Shown piece after piece: positions 1 through 12,060 of a stretch of DNA of 64,000 bases. Source of the DNA: Alitta virens (lineage: Eukaryota; Annelida; Polychaeta; Phyllodocida; Nereididae); assembly GCA_932294295.1 (NCBI GenBank), contig OW028585.1, positions 17,610,360 through 17,674,359 on the forward strand. The letters run 5' to 3'. Position numbers and translations under genes: made by a program. Every line of letters starts with the position of its first letter. Position 1 is the stretch's first letter. The notes under the pieces were generated by a model that was given only the letters and a program-made list of their open reading frames with translations, was not told the origin of the DNA and did not search any database.

Positions 1-302
1 TTTAATTTTTACATTAGTAAACCAACTTCTGTAAGGCAGATCAAGTAGCTATAATCTGGCTGTATAGTTGGATGACAGCTTCAGCAGATGTATACACGGG
101 TTAAGGATTCACCATAGTTGAGGACTTGCAGGTTAAAAGTTGGTTACGACACCATGCTTCTGTTATTAATGATTTTGTCTGTTTATTAAACATGCATTCA
201 ATTCAATCACTCACTGTATTATTTCTATTCATACAAATTTTTCTCAATGACATCAATTGAGTAAATCTTTAAATTTTTCACAATACTTTCAAAGACATAT
301 TA

Positions 303-2418
303 TTAAGGTGAAAACATTAAGAATGACCAAAGTTTTGACCTGAAATGTAGAATTAGTGCTCGAATTGTCATTAGATGAGCCACATCAATATTTGGGTACT
401 GTACGAAAAGCAAATCCAAATCTTTGTCATAAACACAAAAGTCATTGATCAAAGTTTCAGCAAACTTCAGCGACAGACCTGCGACTGCTTCAGGAAAGAG
501 GCTGTCCTGTATTTGTTCATTGATGGAAAGGAAATAATTCCACATTTTAAGTCTTCTTGAAGACATTCCTTTGCAAGTTTCGGCTGTTGGGTTCTTTTTA
601 TTGGGGTTTCGTTTTCTATTACAGCACATACAGAGCAGTTGCACATAATCGCACAGTTGTCACAGCAACTGTGGGCACAAACATTGGTAACTTTTACGCC
701 AAAATGATACATCAGTTTGCCTCTCCGGCATTCGGTAGTTTTGCAGTATACCTGCATTTCTTCTGATGTGTTTCTATTGGCCAAGTCGGAAGCATTCATA
801 TAAAGCGTTGCTTATCTCCTGTAAGTAAGTCTCGATGCTAGGAGGACAAGTTATGTGTATGATTCGACGAATATCACTGACATCTGCCCCCATTCCAAGG
901 GCTTCTGTGGCAAAAACTAAGCGCAAAGTACCATTGGCAAGCTGGTCAGGAATGACTTTCTTCAGTGTTTCGTTTGGGGTGCATGGTACTGAGCAACTTT
1001 GCAGTGCAAATGATGGGGCAGATTATCCAAGGCAATTCCATGTGCAATGCCACGCCATACCAGAGGCAAGTATACCACAGTTTTTGGAACCTGCTCATTT
1101 GAGTCTTCGAGTTCCGTGACAAGCGGCAACAAAATGTCTTCATAAGAGTCTCTGACATTGTGCCATCCAGTGCTTGGTAAACGTCGTTTAACTTCAAGGA
1201 AAACCTTTTCCCTGTCTGGACTGTCCAGCACCGTTTCTAGTTGATAAGATGTCCCCATCAACAGAGTGTTAATCACCTTTTCTCTTGTGGCATTCGTGGC
1301 AGTAGCAGTCAGAGCTAGGACCTGAAAACAGTAGAGAATAATGATTAGCTATACAATATAATATTACCTATGTCATTCCCAGTTTATATGGTTATTTTCC
1401 CGGATTTGTGTGTAAATGGAACTATAGGCTACGGTTTATGTTCGATGTGTCTCAGTTGAATTTTCAAGGTTAAAATAATTAAGATTCAGTTCAATAACTA
1501 ATAGCTTAGTGCAAAAATAATGAAGCCTTTGGTATATGACATTTTCAGTCTTAAATAAATATCAGTCTTACTGAAGGGAATTATTTATATTTATTCCATA
1601 TGAACTTGGCATGTAGTATGTAAAATAATTGAAATGTTACCTTGGCATTTGGCACAACTGATCCGACTGTTCTTAAACTGGCAAATGCCCTCCGAAATGG
1701 CTCATCATCACCACTTTGGAGAGCCCACGACACAACGCAATGCGCCTCATCTACCACCATATGGGACACCTGAAATTGTAATACATTAAGAATTGTATTG
1801 AGAGATACATAACCCTGCAGTAAACATTGCAAATGTCAAATTTAAAGGACCACCTACATTGAATTGAGTTAGATAATTTACCTAATTCAATTATTAGGCT
1901 ATAATAAGGCCTATCATTCAGTTCACATCGAATACTGATCCACACGAAAACTGCATGTTAAATATGTATGATATGTTAGAAATAAATACGTACCTTAGGC
2001 CCTAATAATTTTAGTAGATTATAAGTTTCTTTGACTTTGGCAGTCACTGTCTCTCGGAGATCTTCCAGCTTTTTCACTCTGGCAGCTAAATCTTCAATCC
2101 TCTCTGCTCCATGAAAGCGTTCCACAAATTGCTCGACAATCACATCCAACGGGCAGACCACGATAATAACAGATTTTTCTATGTAGGGGAGTAGACTACT
2201 CCTCCGAGTAGTTCAAATATCAGGCACTTTCCATACCCAGTTTTAAGCGAAACAAAACAGTCTCCTTTCCTTGCTTTCTGTATAGATTCCAGATGCCTCG
2301 GTTTCACAGAACTTATATATATATATGTCTGCCTGTTGCACAGTTCAGCCGTGCTAAAGCAAGTTGTAGAGTTTGTCATGACAGCGGCTTTCTTCTTGTC
2401 AATATAGACCACGAGCAA
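303..2418 (-). pseudogene. RecQ-like DNA helicase pseudogene
   Basis: Reading the minus strand, a superfamily-2 helicase can be followed in order. A Walker A-like motif TGYGKC lies near 2235-2250. PLDV follows at ~2150, with an exon ending at a GTACGT donor (last base 1994). Exon 1641-1769 carries the Walker B box DEAHC between good splice sites. Exon ~815-1321 starts LALTATAT (motif III) and contains FATEALGMG (motif V) and a motif VI-like segment ending YLQEIS. Downstream, CRRGKLMYHFG and a CCDNC cluster match the RecQ zinc-binding module (~560-740). The frame shifts at least three times (~2200, ~1000 and ~770), so no full protein is made. RecQ-type proteins unwind DNA 3'-5'; such genes are multicopy in many marine invertebrates, often with mobile elements. 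The RecQ assignment is solid; its mobility is inferred. Confidence 0.75.
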
Positions 2419-3270
2419 AAATATATCATTAGAATAAGTGTTGCAACGAACCTACGTTTTATCTCTAGGTGGCAGCACCTTACAATACATCAAAGCTGTT
2501 GTGGCCTCGACTGCGCTGTTCGTAGCGGTGACTGTGTGAACTAATTAGAGACCGCCAGCTCCTTAGCTAAGCCACTTGAGCATCTGGCCGCCGCCAAAAT
2601 AGCTTGAAGCCAGCTGATCAGCTTTTGGCAAGCCGCCGCCAAAATGCATTGATAAAATGGATTGAAAAGGCTGACAAAATGCCCTTTGAATTTCATCAAA
2701 ACTGGAAGTAAAGAAGAGATGTTTCTTTAGGTTCCAGCATACTGTATTATTTCAAATTAATTTTGGCTTTTCTTCTTTTTCATTATTTCCTATTAGAGCT
2801 TACTTAAGCTGCAGTTACGGAACTAATGGCAACTTTCGATTTTTATTATATATAGTGTAACTTCAGTTTAAAGTTATGGCTAGCCATTATATAAGACAGC
2901 AGCCAGCCGCCACCTAAAGGTCCATGGCTTGGCAGCTCAGCAGCCATATCATGATTCAGCCAGCCAATATTTCAAGTTTTGGCTGGCGCACAGGTCTAGT
3001 CTGGAGTGGGGCCCAGCTAACGTGTTCCCCAGTCTGAAATAGCACAGTAAAATTCAATGCTTGTCGCAGCAGACCAGCGAAGCTTATCACCAGAGAGGAA
3101 GTACTCTCCTTATCACATGCATCAGTTGCATGTTGCAGAATTTGACACCAGGTGCGTGATTGTGAAATAAATAATCTGCAGATTTTAGCAATTTCCTGGT
3201 TGATAAACATTATTGTTGAACAGTCAGCTGCAGAAGTTAAGGGGTATTGTCTCTGGTATTATCAATTTAT
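2419..3270. other. CAGCC/GGCTGG-rich intergenic repeat, no gene
   Basis: No coding signal. The stretch 2570-2960 repeats the word GCCGCCAAAAT and many CAGCC/GGCTGG words, in a style like the termini of element A elsewhere in the window. It may be a decayed non-autonomous transposon, but no clean terminal repeats or target duplication were found. Confidence 0.35.
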
Positions 3271-3787
3271 TGTAAAATAAATTAGTAAATAAATATATAT
3301 ATATATATATATAAATACCTGTATACTGTGATGAAGTAAAGGTTGGTTTTATTTTATGTGGAAAGTCTACTGTAATTGTGTGCAATCAAACAGAATTATA
3401 TTATTTATGAATTTTTGTTTGTTTTCAGAATGATGGTACCCAGAAACCTGTGATTAATTATCTGCAGAAATTATAGAAGCTAGGAGCAGTGAATGGGATT
3501 ATGAATGATGCATGTGTTGATGATGACCTCAAAATATCTCTGAGCGAATTATATACCAGGGGGCCAGCATGCAGTATCCACCTTAGTGAAGGTCAAAGAA
3601 GCCCCACTGTCAAGCTATGTAGTAGAAGTGAATTATGATTTTTCTTCAACTATTTTTGTCCATCTGATCATACATTACAATAAAGGAATTCCTACGAGTG
3701 TATATTAACAAATATAGGCCTAGGCCCACAGAGTCCAGGTATTGCTAAATTTAGCAATGTCCAATAAGTTATACATATATAAACTTT

Positions 3788-3875
3788 TATGGAAAAAGTG
3801 CAGTATAGCGGACCAAGATTTATGACCATATTTAAACTATTTCACGAGCCTCATTGCCAGGCCTATGACGTAAAA
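3788..3875 (+). repeat. Solo end of mariner-like MITE
   Basis: The segment from AGTGCAGTATAGCGGACC onward matches, with few differences, both ends of the MITE at 47468-47763, including a downstream GGCCTATGACG-like piece. Only one end is present here. Confidence 0.55.
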
Positions 3876-4019
3876 AGGCTTAGTACGATTAAAAACAATC
3901 ATCTCCTATGATATATACAAAAGTAGAATATAAATGGAAAAAAATAAAACACAAGAACAAGCACCTGTCATCGTACAAAGTACAAGACATAGCACCAACC
4001 ATAAAAGCCATACAACACA

Positions 4020-4022
<3 letters not shown>

Positions 4023-4067
<45 letters not shown>
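4023..4067. repeat. (AT)n microsatellite
   Basis: An uninterrupted AT dinucleotide run of about 45 bp. A shorter run lies at 3293-3312. Confidence 0.95.
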
Positions 4068-4071
<4 letters not shown>

Positions 4072-4979
4072 CATACAACATACATGTGCGCAGATTAATT
4101 AAATTTATGTTAGCATCCGGCATCCATTATTAGCCACTTAAATGCCAAAGAAAAGGTGGAAGGAGAGGTTACCTAAGCAAAGAAAGGAATTCTCTGAAGA
4201 CAAATGCGGGTATCATCAGCGCCACACTGTGTAGATCGTCATAAACACAATTGCGCCCTCTTGTGAGAATTACGAAAAAACGCCGTTGCAATGGTTTTTT
4301 GCATTATTTCAGTATAATCTTTCACTTTCAAGCATGGACAAAAACACAGATGGCGCTCCAGTAGCCTCTGCTGTTTTCTGTTATTTTGGGGGTTAATTTC
4401 CAGAACTAGCACATATAGTCTATTTTTATGTCTTATTTAATGAAAATAAGTGTTATACCAGTAAAAATGTCCCATATATAATTTATATGCAAGAACTAAC
4501 CATTAAATCAATTTCATTTTTTACCACCAGGGGGCCAGATGCAGTGGTACAAACATATAATGGCATGCAGCTTCATTATATTGCTGGTGACCTATACTTT
4601 TATTTTTCATGACTGAAATTATTTGATGAGCCTCAAAATTAAAGAATGTTCTGATATTTCAAAAAATGTGACATGCATCTCCAATATATAATGTCTCAAA
4701 TGTAAAATTACCTCATTTACCAAAATATGTATGATAAAAATTTTATTTAACGTCGGTATAGGAAATAAAACAACAAACATAAGCACAGTGTGCTTGTAAC
4801 CGACAATAAACACAAACAGTTAAAACAGAAATAACATTAACAATGACTGAGAGTTAAAATTGCTGTCATGACAGCAAAAGTGCTCAAAATAAATTGCATA
4901 TAAAAACATAAGTATAGTTTTAGTATATCAATAACATCAAAAAACATATTATTAAAAACCTGAGCAAAACAACAATGAT

Positions 4980-6006
4980 CCACAAGAACAGACTGGTCCA
5001 TTCAATTTACATAATTCATGACGAAAGGTTAATGAGTCTTTGCATTGTCTAATATTATTTGGTAGTGTATTCCATAATTATGTCCCGTCTAACTTGAATG
5101 AACTTAGGCCATATATTTATTTGTTCTGCATATAGGTTTAATTGACATGTTTTGTGAACAAAAATCATAAGAATATGCATTTTATTGAAAAAAAAATCAG
5201 GCGAGAAGGGCATCATTATGAATTAATATTTTGAAAACCATAATTAAATTTTTTTTAATACACAGTTGACACATTAGATCTGGCAAGGAGACTATAATTT
5301 ACACCATAATTTTTCAAAATAATTCTTAGGGCTCTTTCTTGTATCTTTTCCATCTTTTTTGTGTTGCCTATTCCACACAAGTGCCATACAGTTGTTGCGT
5401 AGTTAAAATTTGACAAGATAAATGCATTGTAAATGTTCATTTAAAGACTTTTCATTTAGGTGACATGATATTCTACATAATGCATTAATTTGCTTTCCTA
5501 CCTTTTTACATGCCCTCGAAGGTCCTGGGCCTCCACACGGCAAGGGTGGAAACACTTGGGGTGAGTCCTCTATCCCCAGTGGCTAAAACAGGACAGTGCG
5601 CATTGCACAAGCTGCTCCAGCTATCCAACGCAGACAATTATAGATTTTTTACATGCTTCTGGTTTCTACTACAAACTATAGATAATCAATCTTACCCTAG
5701 AGAGCCTTTATATAGCCCACTCAGGTGCTGATGAGGCGTTAAACAATAACACTAACTAACTAACTACCTTTTTACATAAATGAGAAACTAGTTATCAATA
5801 AAGACACCCAGGAGTTTAACACAGTCAGAGGATTCTATAGTAGTTCCATCAGTCTTTAATAACAGATCAGCATTTTGGCTACTTATTGTAAGATCAGCAT
5901 TATTATAGATTTCACAGTCCATAAATTCAAAATAATCATTAAGAAATACATTGAACAGCAGAGGGCCTATCATTGAGCCCTGGGGGACCCCTCGACATAT
6001 GTTCAT
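4980..6006 (-). pseudogene. Non-LTR retrotransposon (CR1/Jockey-like) 3' fragment
   Basis: The minus strand reads an RT segment with GVPQGSMIGPLLFNVFLND, a decayed YADD box (YNNADL), and KLLGVFID (6006-5788). After an interruption by a SINE come ILSNFNYATTVWH and KIQERALRIIL (5440-5255), then the terminal FKLDGT-LWNTLPNNIR segment near 5090-5020. This order is the usual end of a CR1/Jockey ORF2. Stops, deletions and loss of the N-terminal endonuclease make it dead. Confidence 0.8.
5512..5763 (+). mobile_element. SINE inserted in the LINE, with target duplication
   Basis: A 252-bp insert is flanked by the perfect 14-bp direct repeat CTACCTTTTTACAT (5498-5511 and 5764-5777). It ends in GGCGTTAAACAATAACAC followed by a (CTAA)n-type tail, the hallmark of many tRNA-derived SINEs. 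Its insertion splits the RT reading frame of the older LINE. Confidence 0.85.
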
Positions 6007-6987
6007 AAGCTTTGCATGTAATCACAGGCGCCGTCCAGCTCATTGCTATATAATAACTTTATAATTCTTTATTCTGGGCCTGTGATGTAGATTAATCGGG
6101 TTTTGACAGTTAGCTGCGCCCCCCTCGCTGCCCCTTAGCAACTGTTTGCCCCAGCAGACTGTATGTTTTTGTGGTCCGAAGGCCTAAGTTCCGAGAACTC
6201 GAATCTCTGGGTATATTATACACAGCATCGTGATTATTGTTTCATTAAAAAGAGTACCTGTCATTATATTTCCTCTTTAATTGCCAGAATTCTGCATGTT
6301 TACTTTTTCTACAATTAAGAGTTGAAAAGGATGTAGAATGCATCTCTGATGCTTGTTGGCTGTTATGCCATGCTAATGATACTATGCAAGCTATACAAAA
6401 TTGGAATCTGTTATGATTGCATATGATTGTCACTTGTGGCGCCACCGTACAGTGTATAAGTAGACGCCATCTGGTGTTGTAGTGGCAAACGCCAGCGCCA
6501 CACTGTGTTGAATGAAGACCACATAAAGGATAACTGCATTGTATCAGAGATCGTATAGTATTATAATTTCTTTGATTGTATCAAGGCATTGTATGAGATG
6601 CGGTACCAGTGCTAACATAAAGGACATAACAGAATCGTTCATTAATCATGATATATCTGCAGGAGTTTCAAAAGACTCATGTCGAGTTTTTTTTATTTAA
6701 AGACAATTGTGGGTATTCAGTTCTACCACTGAGATATGCAATGAATTTTTTTACAAAGTTAAAGCAAGTGTTCTTCTTAAAAATAAAAGAAAAATTGGGG
6801 GTCACCATAGTTTAAAAAAATGTGTCTGACAAATACCAATAGCATGTTAATTCAATGAGCAAATTGAAAATAATGTTTCCAAGCATAAGAATGGTTTAAA
6901 TGCATTTTCACCACCGATTTTTTTTACCACGTACTATTTTGTGAATACTTAAAAGAAAAAAAGTATAGGTCACCAACAATAATGAAG
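6007..6987. other. Interior of the inverted-repeat element, no gene seen
   Basis: AT-rich sequence without a recognisable coding region. A CGCCACACTGTGT word at 6493-6505 repeats a piece of the element's arms, suggesting a third partial arm copy. Confidence 0.4.
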
Positions 6988-7213
6988 CACTGCATCTGAC
7001 CCCCTGGTGGTAAAAACGAAATTGATGTGATGGTTAGTTCTTGCATATAAATAATATATGGGACATTTTTACTGGGTATAACACTTATTTTCATAAATAA
7101 AAAAGACTTTATGTGCTAGTTTGGAACGTAACCCCCAAATTTACAACAGCAGAGGCAACTGGAGCGCCATCTGTTTTTTTCCATGCTGAAATGCTGCAAG
7201 AAAAAAATACAAG

Positions 7214-7865
7214 TCAAAACGTCCGAAAACCGAAACGCCCGATTCCCGAAACGTCCAAAATATATCCGAAACATCCGATTTTTTTTTTTCATTTGCCAAT
7301 GTACACATTTTAACTTGAAGTTCTTAACCACATTTTTACAAAAACCTCCGTAGCTGCCATTTTTGCAGATATATGTTAGTGTAACAGATGAATAAAATAT
7401 AACAATGAAGTATTGTAATGTTCAGATTTTGTTTTATTAACTGCACAACCCAAAAAGGAACAATAAATAAAATAAATAATACATCTCCAGCAGGAGACTT
7501 TGATCAAATTGGTGTCCTCTGGACAAAAATTCCAGAGAGTGACCAATCACATTGCACGTGTACATTTCGAATAACGCAACCGTTATATTAATTGCAATCA
7601 GGAGTTTTTTTTTCCCTAATACACAACGTAATTTATGTATCATTAATGTATTTATTAGAAATTATGTTATAATTATTTGTTAGGTATTTATAACTAAAAT
7701 AAACACCAAATTTATATAAATAGGTATTCAACCAATCAGGACAGATTCCTCAGATTCTGAGCCTTCAGAATCTGTCTCAAATGTCCAGAAATGTTATTTT
7801 CATTTCATCGAAAAACTTAGGGAATCGGACTTTACGGGTTTGGACGTTTCGGTTTTGGACGTTTC
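7214..7865. mobile_element. Non-autonomous TIR element in the right arm
   Basis: The ends are inverted: CAAAACGTCCGAAAACCGAA on the left, GTTTCGGTTTTGGACGTTTC on the right, each followed by further (C)GAAACGTCC-type repeats. It interrupts the arm homology exactly between these termini. No coding potential is visible. The target duplication is unclear (CAAG at most). Confidence 0.7.
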
Positions 7866-7980
7866 AAGAGACCGTTGCAACGGCGCTTTTCGTAATTCTC
7901 ACAAGAGGGCGCATGTGTGTTTATGACGATCTACACAGTGTGGCGCTGATGATGCCCGCATTTGTCTTTAACGCTAGGTG

Positions 7981-8471
7981 TCGCTTTGGTCTTATTAGAC
8001 GAATACGCTCCCTGTGGGATTTTGGTGAAACTAAAAGATTTTAGGAAGAGAGATCCTGAGATGCGAAAACGTTTTTAATGACAGCTTAAACAATGGCACA
8101 AAGTGTGGTGAGTTTCCCAAATTGTTGAAAACTAGTCCTAAACAGGGAAAGTCCAAGATATATTTCAAGAAGTGTCATCACGATTTTCTAGCCTTTCAGG
8201 CGCTTCAAAGTTTGCGTGTTTTACAAGTGCTGGGAGTAAGCCCTGTCACATGTTCAGATTTTAGTCAGATCTAAAAGTTGCTTTCTACCCTACGTTACAG
8301 TATACATATTTTGTAATATACTATTTGGTGCAAAGTAGGCTTACTGCTTCACAGACTATATAGTAGGATTAAAAGTAGATGTCCACTTGTTTTTTTTTAC
8401 CACATTATCCTGAAAAATAAATTTGGTCTAACAGAAAATGCGCGGGTTTTGCAAAATGTCCTTGATTTGAT
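7981..8471. other. Intergenic, nothing recognised
   Basis: No coding exon, RNA gene or clear repeat was recognised between the inverted-repeat element and element A. Confidence 0.4.
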
Positions 8472-9426
8472 AGGAGCACACCACGACCTGTTATTCACTT
8501 TTATCTGTTATTCATCAAAGCACCAGCTGGCTGGAATCTTCCAAGCTGGAGGTAACTCTGAGACCTGTCTCCCAGCTGGATCATTCCCAGCTGGTATATA
8601 AGCCAGCTGACAAGGACTTGAGCTGGATCCATCCTAGCTGGCAAATTCTCAAATTATTGAGGCTCCAGCTAGTGACCTCCAGCTAGCTGGCAGTCTCCCA
8701 GCTGGAGTGGTGATGCTTGCTATTTTTCAACTTATTGAGGCTCCAGCTAGTGACCTCCTGCTAGCTTGCAGTCTCCCAGCTGCACTGGAAATTCTTGTGA
8801 TACAGCTGTTCTTTTATATACTCTCATCTGGCTTTATTATCTAGCATTTATTGACATTCAAAAGTAGAGAAACATAAGGAAAAAATGCAGTGTTTTTACA
8901 AAAAAATTTCTAGATCTATAGGCCTATATTTTACCACTTTCAGTCATAAAACAGACTTCAGTAGAAATCAGGACAAAATATACAGACAATCATTATCCTG
9001 CATCATCCTGCCTACATTTTTGCTATTATTAGGCCTCTGTGGCCTAACATAACAATACCAGCTGGAAAAGTTAGGGGAAAATTTACAGCTGGGTGGTAGG
9101 CTTAGTTGGAACTCAGCTGGCTGGGAAGAAATGCTAAGAAATGTCAGCTGGCTAAGAAAGTTTCTAGCTGGGTAAATTGAATTGGCTGGCTGGCTAAGAC
9201 GGTTGCTAGCTGGGTGAATTTAATTGGCTGGCTGGCTTAGAAAATAATCATCAATGGGCTGGCTGGCACCAGTGCTTATGCAGTAGCTGGTTAGTCAGAA
9301 AAAATTAATAACAGATGAGAGTTTCCTAGACTGACCACTTTTCAATTCTATTGTCTATGAAACATATAGAAACTGAATATCAGCCTGCTAGCCAGCTTTT
9401 GTAAAATTTGCTGGTGGTGTGCTCCT
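8472..9426. mobile_element. Solitary copy of TIR element A
   Basis: A 955-bp element with perfect 13-bp ends, AGGAGCACACCAC and GTGGTGTGCTCCT. The flanking direct repeat is GATTTGA (8464-8470 and 9427-9433), i.e. 7 bp, or 8 bp with a mismatch. The left half is full of CCAGCTGG/CCAGCTAG words; the right half repeats GGCTGGCTGG and GCTAGCTGGGT. These are subterminal motif arrays of the kind transposases bind. No transposase is encoded. The TSD length suggests hAT, P or a related superfamily. It is the only copy here outside the 26-34-kb array. Confidence 0.85.
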
Positions 9427-9429
9427 GAT

Positions 9430-10330
9430 TTGACCATGGAGACAAGAGTAGACCGGAAAGTGGATGTGTATGAAGAAAACTAAAGCAGGCTTAGCTACGA
9501 GATAATTCTGAAGCCAATCTGTCCAAGTGCTTGTAAAACACTTAAATAACTGAGGCATAGTGTATTTGTAATAACATGAACATATGTTTGATCTTGTATA
9601 CAAACGTAGTGTCCAATTTAGCAAATTTCCACCAATTAAAACCACTTTGCATAGATAATCTACAATTTTAAAATCTGTTGATTCTTTATACAACAAAGTA
9701 GTAGCCTTCCATTCATTTGTTTCTTTTTGTAGAACTTTGGCTTTGGTAACCTCTTTATATGTATTATTTTTATAGGCTATAACTTGGATGTCTAACACTT
9801 GATTGAGCTCTGATAGTATACTAATTCTTTCACATTGTCTTACAAAATTTGACCCCGGACTACTTGTTAAGTTTTTTGTTGAAAGACTATGAACAGAATT
9901 TCTTTATAAATACAATGCGTTGGTAGTTGTAATCCATTTTAAACCTGCTAAGGCAGCTATTGCTGGGGTATTAGATATTTTCCTGCATTTTATCAAGAAG
10001 TTCTAGATTTCTCTTTTTTGGGCAATGTATACAAAATCCATTTTTTTCAAACTCGAAACAACAACAGCCCAAAAACGATGTGAGTAAGTCAAAGGATTAA
10101 CTTGGACATTATACGACACAATGGCTTTAATTCGCCATGTCTTTTTATAGGCACTTCTAATTCTGTCTTCATTTTAAATTTTTTCTTCTAACACTTTTAC
10201 TAAAGATAGGCGTACCAAGATAAATATATTCTTTCATATTCTTTAAAGCACAATTTTCTATTAGTGTTGGGTTCAGATGTATGTTTGCCACATATACATA
10301 TATAGTTCTTCAAACTTTTATGGATATCCT
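9430..10330 (-). pseudogene. Degenerate non-LTR retrotransposon remnant
   Basis: Minus-strand reading gives EYIYLGTPIFSK, then YKKTWRIKAIVSYNVQVNPL, then YIAQKREI, AALAGLKWITTTNALYL and ISILSELNQVL, across several stops and shifts. The YLG box followed by basic helices resembles the region after the RT domain of non-LTR elements. The 136-codon open frame at 9388-9798 is part of this debris. Element A abuts its low-coordinate end. The assignment is tentative. Confidence 0.4.
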
Positions 10331-11801
10331 TGTAAACATAGAGCACCGGGGTTTAGGGAAAATTACAAACAACTCAAATTGCAACTATTTTTCATTTTTC
10401 AATTATTATGAAAAAGGTATGAAATGAATGTCGAAGTGAAGTCTTGAGAGGGAAAACACTGTAATTTATACATTTTGTAGCCAAATTAAATTTTTGTAGG
10501 TATAATCTTGGTGAAATTACAGGAGAGAACACTGAAGCACAAAGAACGAGTCCCTAATTGAGGAGTAATAGTGCAACAATAAGCATGAAATATACATATC
10601 AGTTTTAAGCATATAAATTCATTAATATTGCATGATATGCAGAATTTGATTTTTTCTGAGCACTAAAGCTCCTCTACATCTCAACTACTACTGAACCTAC
10701 AATGTCCTACATACATGAAGTTTAACTTGTAAAAGGTCTAAATAATAGTAATGTAAATTTATTTCAAAACTTTAACATCACATATATTCATACTTTTTCA
10801 TGATAATGGGAAATTTAGTGAAATTATCAAATTCTGTTGTTGCTACATTCCATAAACCATGGAGTTTATGTTTACTATGACAACCATCCAATAGCCTACA
10901 TAAAGTTATTTAAATTGGTATTTAATTTTGATGACTTTCTAGCTATCATACTCTTAGTATACAAGACATCGTAATATATTTATGAAAAGAAAGTGCCTAA
11001 ATAATTGGTCAAAGAAAGTTTTAATTCGCCCGTTTGTCAAAAATTTCTAATGCCATTTCTCACTTTGGTCTCCCATCAATCAGTTTAAAGACCCTTTACA
11101 CTTCAATATTCATTGTTTATTTTGAATCTGAAACTTATACACAGACAGTAAAGTAGGTTTATAGATGTGGTATCATGCATGGTTATTTTATTGGTTCATT
11201 CCTGGGTGAGATAAAAAGTGTTCCACTCCAATCTGCATTATGTTTGCCACTGGCATGATCCGGTGTATGAAATGACAAAATAAAATAAAAATTTATTATT
11301 TGCTCCATTGGTAAATTATTGAACAAAAGTAAAGATATCTCTAACCCCATGTGTTGGACTATCCAGCTTTAAAAGATTAAATGCTGAAAACATGTATGTA
11401 ATTATATTTCAAGCAATTTTAAATTTGCCAAATTTAAAAAAAAAAAAGGAGATATAAACTAAATTCATTTATATTTTCTCAATTAGGTATATCATATATC
11501 ATCCAGGGCTAAAAAAAGGGGGTCAATAGTTAAGTTGCACACTCATCAGCTAGCCAGCCCAATTTTTAACTCTCCTCTCCCCTTGTAAGAAATTTGTAAT
11601 GGCATCATAATCTTCATATAAACTGATCATTAAATTAAAAAAATTTGTGTACAAAAATTTATATCTCTATGTAAGTATTATGATGTATATGGGGTATGAG
11701 TGGACATAGTGCAGGCAACGAGGATCAATGCAATCCACTGCAATCTGTATTGGTGTTGATGGTTCTTTTTTCTTTTTTGTAATCTCTAGTCAAATAAAGC
11801 A
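10331..11801. other. AT-rich intergenic stretch
   Basis: No coding exon, RNA gene or clear repeat was recognised. Confidence 0.4.
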
Positions 11802-11812
11802 ATGTTTGATTA

Positions 11813-12060
11813 TTGCAGGGAGGCTGCTGGACTTGTTGAGTGTAGCAACAATGAGTTGGATTTGGCTTCATTGGTGGGAAGAACCTCAACAGATGATCAA
11901 GCTGAAGTTGAAATTGCTGAAGCAGGCGGAAGGACCTCATCAGATGATCAGGCTGAAGTTGAAATTGCTGAAGCAGGCGGAAAGACCTCAATGGAGGACC
12001 AGACTGAACTTGAAATCACAGAAGTGGGTGGAAAGCTGTCAATCGATATATATATATATT
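11813..12060 (+). CDS. Exon with three 18-residue acidic repeats (mobile gene, 5' part)
   Basis: After an acceptor (TTGCAG at 11808-11818) the frame encodes three tandem 18-aa units of the form GGRTS-DDQAEVEIAEA (54-bp DNA repeats), rich in Glu and Asp. It runs into an AT microsatellite at 12045, so the true exon end is uncertain; a donor near 12027 would fit the phase of the next exon at 12460. It is the most upstream recognisable piece of the + strand mobile gene running to 21.6 kb. No catalytic motif is present. Confidence 0.5.

Larger units (their letters stand above)
4198..7980. mobile_element. Large inverted-repeat-bounded element (3.8 kb)
   Basis: The left arm (4198-4560) is inverted on the right as 6988-7213 plus 7866-7980. 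Shared landmarks, outside to inside: GACAAATGCGGG, CGCCACACTGTGTAGATCG, GCCCTCTTGTGAG, GATGGCGCTCCAGT, CCACCAGGGGGCCAGATG. The right arm is split by a ~650-bp insertion. The interior holds a broken LINE and a SINE. No transposase is seen and no convincing target duplication was found at the outer ends. It resembles a foldback or long-TIR element; an inverted duplication of ordinary repeats is the alternative. Confidence 0.65.

Noticed and set aside
3889..4102. Open frames on both strands around 3.9-4.1 kb
   Set aside because: They are translations of the (AT)n microsatellite (repeating Tyr-Ile).
9388..9798. 136-codon open frame as an independent gene
   Set aside because: Its flanks continue the same decayed LINE-like protein in other frames and it runs into the end of element A.
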